A stretch of DNA of 64,000 bases, taken from the NCBI GenBank assembly GCA_014773175.1, contig VXCM01001412.1:28501-92500 (forward strand), given 5' to 3'. The DNA is from Lucifuga dentata. Its lineage: Eukaryota > Chordata > Actinopteri > Ophidiiformes > Bythitidae. How positions within the stretch are numbered: position 1 is the first letter of the stretch; each line of letters opens with the position of its first letter. The notes beneath the pieces are model-generated. The model was not told the DNA's origin and did not search any database. It was given only the letters and a program-made list of their open reading frames with translations. The translations under genes and the position numbers were made by a program. This document shows, piece after piece, positions 38,243-49,200 of this stretch.

Positions 38243-38674
38243 TTCATTTAAATTTTTCAATAAATGCAGGTCTTCTTTTGGGACTATATTCACTGGTGGA
38301 GACATACATTCACTCCATGCTTTTTANATGCAGGTCTTCTTTTGGGACTATATTCACTGGTGGAGACATACATTCACTCCATGCTTTTTATTGAGCTTAA
38401 ATGCTAAAATTACATAACTTCAAGAAAAAACCTGAATATACATCTTGTTCGCAGTGATGGATTACCTATCCCAAGAACATTTCAAGTATCAACAAGTTGA
38501 TTTTAATAGCGTACCAGAATGAACTGAAACCAATGGCGGTCTGGAAGGTAGGAAAAAAAAAAAAAATTCACCATTCTAGTGGTATGCTTTGGGAAATGAT
38601 TGTCAGTAACGTTACATGTGTGAAAACTGAATATATTGTGCTCAAACATGCAAAATGGCTGGATGGTCCTTTAA
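38243..38674 (-). mobile_element. TTAA-flanked palindromic element, copy E (truncated by the minisatellite)
   Basis: It runs from TTTAAATTTTTCAATAAATGC to the terminus GGATGGTCCTTTAA at 38674 and is inverted relative to copy A. The 63 bp at 38264-38326 is repeated exactly at 38328-38390 around an N, an assembly join. The end that should lie at the left is replaced by the minisatellite. Confidence 0.75.
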
Positions 38675-40046
38675 ATCAAGTAAAATAAAGTTTTGGTATA
38701 CTGCCATGACTATACTAAAATAGTTTCTTTATTCATTCAACCTTTGTAATATACATCTATACTTGATGTTCTGCATCATGAGTATGTTGTTAAAAATTTG
38801 CTGAGGACAGCGGGAGCAGGAATTTCCTGTCATTCTGGACGTCACTCCCCATAGCTGAGGATGATGATGAATCAAAAAGGATTAAGTGCACTCTTTGGGT
38901 AGATGAATTATTTGCTGGCAGATGTTGAACATGAGTAAATCTTTTTTTGTTTTGTTTGATTTAAGTACTCAGGTATTTTCAGAAAGATACTTCCTTACGA
39001 GGACAAGTAGACACGTAGTTTTGTTCTAATGTAAGTAAATATTAGAAGAGGTGCAGTACATCAGTGAAATAGTACTTCCAGCTTCTTTTTTCACCTGTTT
39101 CCTCCCTTATATCTTTCCAGCCCCATTCACATGATGATCTGTCTGCAGCTCCAACATTTTCCCCTTGTCCTTTCAACAGGCCTGCCCCAAATCATTTACC
39201 ATATTTGCTGCCAGGTGGAATCAATATTGAAAAGAAATGAAAAAAAAAAATCAGATGTTGTTTGTGAAACACTGTGCTCATCTGTAACAGGCACAAAATG
39301 TACTGTACCACTTCATTTTGCAAACATTATGCAACCCTAAAATATCTGTTAAAAAAAAACATGGTTTACAGATCTTCTTCTAACAGATGACATTATCATT
39401 TTTATATTATTTTGATTTTATATTCCCCTAACATTTACTACTACTTCATATCCGGAGCTTTAAACACATTTATGTGGAGAAAAAAATCTGAAAAATTATT
39501 ACTAAGAGAGTAATGTCAATAGCTATCTGCGATAGAGAGCTTAATATTTAGGATTTCTCTTATTAGATTGAAAAAAAAATATTTAGCAAGGTTTTAATTT
39601 AACAAGTGTTTTTAAAGCTTCAGATGGAAATGCAACATACTTGCCACATCTGACACATCAATTGTTTTATAGGCAAACATATTAAATATGTGTATGTCTG
39701 TAACTTGTGAATAGTACATATTTGTTTTATGTTCTGTAGCATGAGTCAATACTTGGTATAATTAGTGTATGTTGCTTGAAGTTGAATGAAGTAAAATGCT
39801 GATCAAAATGATTTCACAATATGATAAATCTTATTGTAGTTGTTATTACACAGTTGAATAACTTGATGTAAGAATCCTGGTGAATAATATATGATAAAAT
39901 AAACTGCTTGCTAACAAAGATGAAGGCGGAAAAAGAAGAAGCATTTTAATTAGTTTTGAATAACAGTACAGTGTCAGTTTGAATGATACACATTCCATAA
40001 AACCTTCAAAACAACAAGGAACAAAGGTACATAAGTAGCCTTCTCA

Positions 40047-40089
<43 letters not shown>

Positions 40090-40430
40090 ACACATATATA
40101 TATAAAGAAAATATAAATAAACAAATAAATAAATGAATAAAATAAAAATGAATTGAAATTGGGCAGATTAAGTTTTAAGTATTTTCATAAATATAATGAA
40201 TTATGGTTGTATTTTCATGTACTTTTACAATTCAGCTTTTAAAAAAGTCTTTTTATTCAAAATACATGATATCTTAGACAGATTTAAATTAAGAAACTAT
40301 TTATTTTATAATTTCTCATTCTACCTTTAAAAATAATTGAGTGATTCTTGTTTTTTTTTTTTTTTTTNTTTTTTTTTTTTTTTTTGTTTGTTTTTTTGGA
40401 CAGATGTTTTCATATTAAGAAAAAAAAAAA
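38675..40430. other. intergenic between ptger1 and ilf3
   Basis: AT-rich. Holds a (CA)n/(TA)n tract at about 40048-40103 and a poly-T join with N near 40368. No gene seen. Confidence 0.5.
40048..40103. repeat. (CA)n-(TA)n microsatellite
   Basis: About 18 CA units, then CATACACACACA and a short TA run. Confidence 0.9.
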
Positions 40431-40496
40431 GCTACAGCAGTTCTACGTCATCTGTAGGCGACACGTTGGTGACTGAAGCCAAGCAGCAACAAAAAG
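40431..40496 (+). other. ilf3: candidate ilf3 leader exon and promoter region
   Basis: GCTACAGCAGTTCTACGTCA ... AACAAAAAG ends at a GTAACA donor (40497). The next acceptor, TTTCTCTAG at 41007, opens the exon that carries the start codon. The region contains TACGTCAT, a CRE-like site, and is richer in CpG than the surroundings. The first exon and its 5' end are inferred. Confidence 0.4.
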
Positions 40497-41037
40497 GTAA
40501 CAACATTTCGTCGAACACGACAGCGGTTCGCAACTGCTAATCAGTACATTAATAGAGGCGAGCGCTTAATCCACGAATAACACTTCAGCACAGTCACACA
40601 AACTCGGATTAAATCATTATTATGTTTTTAAATTCTCATAGGATATAGCGTAAAATGGACCCGACATGCTAGCTAACATTAGCTAACATCAAGCTAGCTT
40701 AGATAAACTGGCTATCTTATTTGATCACGCTGCAGTACACTTATTGGATATATGAGAGGAGGCTAAATGGTAAATTAACATTTTAACTGCATTCGCTAAC
40801 ACAAATACACACAAAAGCTGCTAATTTCTTGGTTGGCGAGCCAGCTCAACCTGCTGAGCCACTTTGCTGCGTAGTTATTGTTAGCTGACTTATCCATTGA
40901 AGAGCCACGGCTGGTTACGCTTTACTAGATTTGATTCCATTGTTTTCACGCTCACAGTCAGCCAGAAATTGCTCACTGCTACATTAAATAATCCGACATT
41001 TCTCTAGGTAAACCAGGTAGTAAGAAATCGTGAGAGC

Positions 41038-42475
41038 ATGGCATCGCCCGTGTGGGATGAGCGGCAGGCCTACGAGGAGCTGCTGTACTGGGACGGTTTG
41101 ATCCAGGAGGGACATCGACTGCTACCCCATGACTTTGACAGGTACATGAAGCCCAGATTATTTGTGATGACATACGCTTTCTGTAGGTTTGACGGTTTCC
41201 TGCACAATTTTTTTCATTATAAAGTAGGGTTCACATTGCTTAAGGTTTCATATGACACACTGCCATCAGCTGATTAAATAAATGAAGTGCAAGTAACCCA
41301 CTATGCGTGTTGTATATAATGCGGACACAGCCAAACGCAAGTTAATGTGGTGCAGAAAGGTGTAGTCATTAGCTGTCTATAGATCACTAGGTCGATTTTT
41401 TTTTCTGCTTGGTGTACCTTATGAACCAAGATTAAATAAATTTTTGAATATATGTTTGTTGGAATATCACTTGGGTTCTACTGAACGCTATTTACCCTTG
41501 TTTTTTTGTTTTTTTTTACTTTAAATTCACTTTCTTTTTGCTTTTTTTCCCCCCTTTTTTAATTGATTCTTAATATACAGGCATCAATGGTACATTGTGA
41601 ATAATAGCTATAAGCCATCCAAGAAAAAAAAAAAAAAGGNAAAAAAAAAAAAAAAGGAAAGAAAGAAACAGGCCTGTATGAATATAGCTAAATTCACTTT
41701 CTGCCACAACATTTTTCTTGCTTTGCTGACTTATGTTTGTCACTATGTCTAAAATTTAAAGTCAGCATGTGTGATTACACACTGTATTTAAGTATATTAT
41801 TTACAGGAACATAAACAAAAATAACAACATACAGAGAGAGAGAGAATTTTAAATTGAATTTTAACAGATCTTTATTTACAATATGTTCACCTTTAAGAAA
41901 ACATTATACAACTGCATGCAATGTGTACATTGGTATAATTATTTACATTAACACGTGACCAAACACCAGCTCATCCTCTAACACAGAGCACAACACCTCC
42001 CCATGACTCCAGACCAGCTGGAAATCTTCCAAGTCTTGAATATTCTATAAAAAAAAAAATCCAAAAATATTCTTGATTTCAGCATTTTTACAAACAACAT
42101 CNTGAATATTCTATAAAAAAAAAAATCCAAAAATATTCTTGATTTCAGCATTTTTACAAACAACATCTCCACATCAATGATCAGATTGTGCTCCACCTTC
42201 CTCTTCCTGTTGACGTAGATGGCCATCTTGGCTTGAGCCAGAACAAATTTACCAGCTGGCCCATGTGTCTTTGCTGCCTGCTGAAACTAAAACCACCAAT
42301 ACAAAACCTACTCAGTGAACACTTGTCCAAACGCATTGAAAACCTTCTGTAATAAAGCAAACAGCGATGCTAAGCATGAACATTGTACACAAAACAGTGA
42401 AACATGGTTTCTTTGTGCTCACAGAAAGGACATGTGCTACTTACAGATGGATTTAAAACAGAGACAAATTAAGGG

Positions 42476-42520
<45 letters not shown>

Positions 42521-43299
42521 NTAAAACAGAGACAAATTAAGGGAGCGAGAGAGAGAGAGAGAGAGAGAGAGAGGCTCGGTGAACTTTATATGGAAGAAGA
42601 TCTTCACTGTGGTTTTGGTCAGTTTCAATCAGGCAGAGGCTCACTGATAGTAAGACATTAAAATGCTTCAAACATCGTAAGTTACATGATTTTCACAGAT
42701 CCAAAGAAAGCTTTGACGCAGTCGAAACAAACCTCAGAGCTCCAGTATCAGATAATCAGAAGACCATCTTGCAATGTACACACGCATAGTGGTTTACTTG
42801 CACTTCATTTATTTAGTCAGCTGATGGCAGTGTGCATTCAGTCGTATGAAACCTTAATTTTGTGATGATCAGTCTAAAATAAATGAATAGTATTGAATCA
42901 GCCTCATTCTCATTAAAATATATTCATGCATGTTAATTTCTTGCAAAATAAACACTATGAACTGTTGTTGGACATGAAGTCACACACTTTATTAAGCATT
43001 GTTTTAAACTCCAGAAAAGCTAAAGATAAAATTGTCAACATATGTATCTTTAAGATTTTGGTGTCTCTGGTGCAATTCTACATTTAGCAAACATTACACT
43101 TATCTATTTTTAGCCACATCTGGTTGTCACTACAGATCTGTAGCTTGTCTGGAATGCTGTGCTCATTTTGTTAATTTCTCACTTTAGATATGAAGAGCTG
43201 CGTTACTGGTATGACTGCCTTTGCTATGAAGAGGAGCTGAGACAGTACCATGACTGCATCGCTGCCATTGAAGAATTTGAGGATCAGCGGTATCATGAG
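41038..43299 (+). CDS. ilf3: ilf3 exons encoding the N-terminal extension
   Basis: The first two coding exons (34 codons plus 2 bases, then 37 more codons) encode an aromatic and acidic segment: [20 protein letters not shown], then [20 protein letters not shown] and [11 protein letters not shown]. The duplicated YEELxYW motif at the head of each exon suggests internal repetition. Mammalian NF90 begins only a few residues before the DRHVMAKH motif, which here lies at about residue 86, so these exons are additional to the human protein as I know it. Tyr/Glu-rich segments are also found before the DZF of ZFR proteins. Phase and splice sites are intact. Confidence 0.75.
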
Positions 43300-46200
43300 G
43301 TACATTTCACCTCTTAAATCTTCCTGTAATAACATAATCCAGTGATTGTTGAATTCAAGTTGTTTCTTCAAGATTTCTGTATTAAGTCTGAACATCTAGT
43401 TATTTCCATCACAGTCAAGTTTCCTTATATACCTTTAAATAAAAGACTGCAGTTCCTCTTATAGGACAGCTGTCCTTTGAATGATTCTTTTTCCCACAAT
43501 GATGCACTTCCTAACTAAAACTACTAATCGTTGACTTCCCAGTTCTTTTTTTTCTTTTTTTTTTTACATGTTTTTGTGAGAGTATATTATTTCACTGGAA
43601 TAAATAAAAATAATAAAGGAAAAATACATTAAATGAAAGAACTGGTTTTAAGTAATACTTCTCATTACATCTTCACTAATAATAATTGAATACTCATTAA
43701 ATAATTGGATATTGTGATGCAGTTTCAATTAACGACACACTTGCTCTAAATCACATTCTCTTTTTTTTTCAACATCAGAAGCCTTTTTTAATTTGTTTTT
43801 TCCCATAAGGCATCTGCAGCCCCTCAGGTGCACTTACGACCATATGACCGCCATGTGATGGCCAAGCACTCTGAAGTGTATCCCTCTTCAGAGGAACTGG
43901 AGGCAGTACAGACAATCATCTCCCATATAGAATGTGCTCTCAAGACCATCTCTGATCAGATGGACACTCCAGAAGACAGCAAAGCAAAACCAGAGGAAGG
44001 GAGGTAAGCGAGATCTCCAAATGCTATGCCGCAGTTGTGCCAGTACAGTGTTTCCCATATATAGGCTTTACTTGGGTGGCCTGCCCAGGTAAATGAAGAC
44101 CCGCCCAGGTATTGCAGGATGACCCAGCTTTAAAAAAAAATACAACAGCGACACTGCTGCCACACACACACTGACACATGCACACACAGCGAGAAGACGA
44201 ACCGCGACATGTACAGTTTATATTTCTATTTTTGTATATGTATATTTCTATTTGAGAGAATAGAATAGGATCGGGCTTGGATATACAGCATGCCTGCCCA
44301 CTGCCACAAGTAAATTTTCAATACACTCAGTAATTAAAAAGCATGCCTCTCTAATCAAAGGGTTTTAGCAGATATTAACACTTTTAACTTGACATTTAAT
44401 ATTAATTAACCATATTTTTTCTTAATAGAAATTCTAAAATAATTTCCTTAATATAAACAAATAAATACTAAAATAATTCTTTTTTTAATTGTTTTTCTTC
44501 TCCTGTCCCTTACTTTTCAAGTGCTGATGTTCAAGAGAATGTGCTGCGTGGGGTTATGAGGGTGGGCCTGGTGGCCAAAGGACTCCTGCTGAAGGGAGAC
44601 AAGGACCTGGAACTGGTGCTGCTTTGCTCCAGCAAGCCTACTGTCACCCTGCTTGAAAAAGTGGTTGAAAAGCTAACTGCACAACTCGAGGTAGAAATGA
44701 CCTGTGATTTCTGAGCTGTTTGACTTCATTCTTTACAGGAAAAATGATGTTTCACATACTTTCCCTAATGAAGTGCTGTTATCACTCTTCTTGAGGTATT
44801 TGGAATACATTTTTGCCATCCTAAATACTCATTCTTCTTTTTAACAGATCATTGCAAAGGAGACGTATGTAGTCAGTCAGCTCCCAGGCGATGCAGCATT
44901 TGCTGTGCAGAACACCAAGGAGTCAGGCCTGAATCTCACCATCAATCTGACATCACCTCTGTTTCGGCCGAATCAAGAGAGTAAAACTGAAGGAGAAGGT
45001 ACATATCTTTGTCCATCCTCCAACTAGAGATCAGCTGCCACAGGTTTAAGCAGCCACCTGATCTGTGTTTTCTCAACAAGCAGAGCCTGTATTGGTCCAC
45101 TGATCTGAACCTCTCCACTGGTTGTTCAAACTTTACACCAGTTGTCTGTCCACAGCTTATTAAGAACTCAGTGGAGCTTTGTACAGTGACTTTCTCAGCG
45201 CATTGCCAGTTTAACAACCAGTGAATGTTGGATCTTTACTTGCTCGAGACGTCCTGTCGCCGCTTTGTTACAAACTGGCAATTGCCAGCACTACAGTTCC
45301 TCCAAAGCCGTTAATGCATTTTGTACATGATGTTGATGACAATGCTCAGTCATTTAAAAAAAAAAAAAAAANAAAAAAAAAAAAAAACAAAAGAAAAAAA
45401 AAAACTTTGTTTATTCTTGTTAAATTGTTTTCATGTTTAAAGTGAAGGCTTTTCAAGAATAACAAGTTAAAGCGCGCACTGCATGTATTTTATGCTGAAG
45501 ATGTATAATTGCCACCTACTGCAGCAAAACTGATCGGTAATGAGGAAATTACTGTGGCTTCAATCAGACAAGCAAAGAAGCCAGAAATTCAAGTAAACAA
45601 CTGTGTGTATGTGAACATGTTGGTTAGCTGCTGTGCGATTATTTGAAGGTCAGTTGGAGTTTGCTCAAGATCCACATAAAGAACCATCTGGTTTCTTTGC
45701 ATGTTTTAGCCCATTTATTGCCCTTAAGGGCTGCATAATTCATCATAAAATAGTTGTTATCATGACTTTGGCTTCCACGTTTAAACTTCAGGTGTAATAT
45801 TGACACTTTGCATTTAGCTAGCCTTCGTTATAAATCGTGTGCTCCCAAGATCTAACAGGTCTGACCAGTCACAGGTTTTTCCGGAACACACTTGGATTAC
45901 CAAGACTCTGCTTCCCAAACATGGCTGCTACTGCAGGCAACCTGCAGCTGCAAATTAATGTCTCTGAAAAAAATCTTTACAAAACCATCCAAAACAATTA
46001 TGAAACATGAATGAAATAGGCATGATCAATCAATTAACATCCCATACTTCATACAGCCATCCATTTTCATACCTGAACAGATTTAAAGTTGCCATGACTT
46101 GAAACTTGTTTAGAAAGTCTTACCTGGGTGTATTTCTACAAAAGTTTGTCTCGTATGTATACAGTATTTGTTGGCAGTAATCCCTAACATCTGTGAGTGT

Positions 46201-49200
46201 TAGAAGTGCCGTGTAGACAATGAGCTAAAACATGCATGAAGCTGGTATTGTAACAAAGCCTTTATAAGACCTATTCTATTTCACACGTGGTTCAGGGAAT
46301 CCATCAGTTTTGCTGCATTATGGAGCAAACGTGAAGTTTCTCTAAATGCTTCTAATTTACAACTAATTGCCTTTTAGTTTGTCAAATGTTTTAGGGACGC
46401 TGGACCTTTGACCAACTGGACACACTGTCTCAGGAGGGGGGCTAAGCAGCAAACCCAAGCTGAGGGGCTGGGGAAAGGGGAAATTTATTGTAGTCTACCT
46501 AGGACTCATACATTAACAACATTGCTATGGAAAAACACAGACACATAAACACGCAGTTGTAAATACAACTGCGTGTTTATGACAACTTCACCGTCACACA
46601 GTGTAAAAACTTTACTTGGATCTGACAGGTGACTATCAGACTTGTTGGTAGCAAAAATTTAAACACTAGGCACTGAGACCCCCTTTCCCTGTGGCTGGCG
46701 CTTTGGGGGAAGCTGCTGCTCCCTGAGCTGCAAGACAGAGCCAACCCCCTTGGTCAAACTGTACCTTTTCTTCTTACCCCACCTCGTCAATAGAAACGCA
46801 AACAGTCATCGATCCGCCGGACGTTCTGGACAGGCAGAAATGCCTAGCTTCCTTGGCGTCTCTCCGCCACGCCAAGTGGTTCCAGGTTTGCATTCCCGTC
46901 CTTATTTGTATATAAGGTTGAACTGTTAATTACCTTAAAACTATCTTCATCATGTGGTGAATTGTCTTAAAATGTGGAATGTTCCATGTTTGCAGTTTTA
47001 AAGAATGTTGCTAAACTTCTTAAAATCGAGCTGCTGATCCATACCAGTGACAGACTTAGATCAATCATTGGTATTGACATCAGCCTGTCCTGAAATTCAT
47101 TATAATCATACATTTTATTTATAGAGTGCTTCTCTAAGTCCTCAAAGATGCTTAGCCATCAGTGAATGTAGTGTTCTTGATGACCGACAGAAATTGATCA
47201 AAATGTCTGTCAGGCAGAGCTGTGTTAGTTGCAGATCTGCCACTGTTGTGAAAACTGACCAGTTAAAGCCCCAGTATACTTCAGAAGAAACAAGACGAAA
47301 AGACGAAAGAACAGCTAAACACACACACAAACACTGTGTACATTCTAGAACACTGAGCAGTATTGTCATGTAGAACTGTGTTTTGTCTTTTCCACTTCTG
47401 ATACTTCCCCTTGGTTGCAATTGGTTCCAAATATCACATCACTTGTTGTGGTGAGGGGCCTGTGGTGTCACAGGCTCATAGGCCTCTCAGCTCAACCAGG
47501 CATGTCATATTTAGACCAATTTTGACAAAGGTGCAGGTATTAGAACTAGAAGACAAAGAACACCGAAAGAGCCTGAATCACCATGTCTTGAGCCTTGCAA
47601 GACATCTGTTTGCCCTGAAAGTTTTACTTCTTATTAAGTATACTTGGGACTTTTATGCAGAGACAGTGACACACTGTGTACATTTCTATTCTGTTTTTCA
47701 GAACAGGCAGCATATGCACACAAATTATGTAATAAAATCTTTAAAGTTATTAATTGGAGATGCCTGACTTGTTCAGATCTGACTGTGTTTTGTTGTTGGG
47801 ATTCATCTTTCTTTTTCTTCTGACCCCCAAAGAACACAGTGGTGAAAACTGATTTAGCTAAACTTGTTTATGTTTGTGTCCACAGGCCAAAGTCAGCGAC
47901 TTGAACTCTGCTGTGGTTGTGATCCGAGTCATGAGGGATTTGTGTAACCGTGTTCCTACTTGGGCGCCGATCTCAGGATGGGTGAGGAAACTGCTGCTTT
48001 ACATGTGTGATGTAGCTGTGTATAACTTAGGTTAATTGTCAGAGCTGTGTTCCACCATTTCTGCTAACTTATATGATTTACATGGATTAAGCAGGTCTAT
48101 ACTACAGAGGTTGACACAATAACACGAACACCTGACATAATGTTATCTAATACTTAGCCGATCAGATCGTATTTAAACAGATCATATTTACTGCAGCAGC
48201 CCCTGCAATAAATATGATCTGTTTTACACTTTGTGCTGACTTATATGAATCAGCGACTCCCAGCAAACCTGAATTTCTTTGCAACTATAACTGCGTTTCC
48301 ATCCAACTTTTTAAAACAACTTAGTATTAAACGACTTTAAAAAAGTGGATGGAAACACTGCAAAGTCATTTAAAGTCCATAAGTCATTTAAAAAGTTAAG
48401 ACACAAAGCAGAGTGGTTTAGCGGACAAGTCGACTCAAGAAGAAACGACGTAAGTGGATGGAAACGGGTTAGTCGTTTAAATTGAGATTGGTTTAAATTT
48501 TGATTTTATAACATTTAAAAGCAAAAGTAAGAAATGAATGAAATGGTCACAGCCTGTACCTGTACAAATGGGACGCGTTAAACACCATACGCATCATGTG
48601 CACATCATGTATGCTACCAGGTGAGCCCACACACATCTCGGAAGCGCAGGTGGTCGTCAACAAGTGCCTGCAGAATGATAGATGGCCACCTCTTTATATT
48701 GCTTTTAATTGCTTATGCCAAATGTTTATCCAACCTGTCGGTATTCAGCACAAGTGGCAAGTTTATCAATCGCAACAGCGCAGCATCACGTGCAACGTCC
48801 TCTAGCTGAGTTGCTTAATACAGTGATTAAAAAACAACTTTAGTTGGATGGAAACGCAGCAATTGACAAATGAAAAGCCTTGTATTGTGATGTAGTGTAA
48901 TATGTGCTAGCTCTATAATCAAAACCAGGGCTATCTTTTTCATAGAGTTAACAGAGTTTTTAATAGAACCCTGTTAAGCAGCATCTGCACTCTGGTTCTC
49001 TGCTGTTTTCCTCGTGTAGCCTCTTGAACTACTGGTCGAGAAAGCCATCGGTACATCTGAGAGGCCAATAGGAGTTGGCGAGTCCTTCCGCAGAGTGTTA
49101 GAGTGTATTGCCTCTGGAATCCTGTTGGAAGGTGAGCTTCACACTTTTTTGTTGAGCACAAATGTTTAAACACCAACATTCACCTCGTTAGACTAAATTA

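Noticed and set aside
41142..41277. Continuation of the first ilf3 coding exon ([13 protein letters not shown]...)
   Set aside because: This is read-through of the GTACAT donor at 41142; joining to 43188 preserves the frame and restores the YEELRYW motif.
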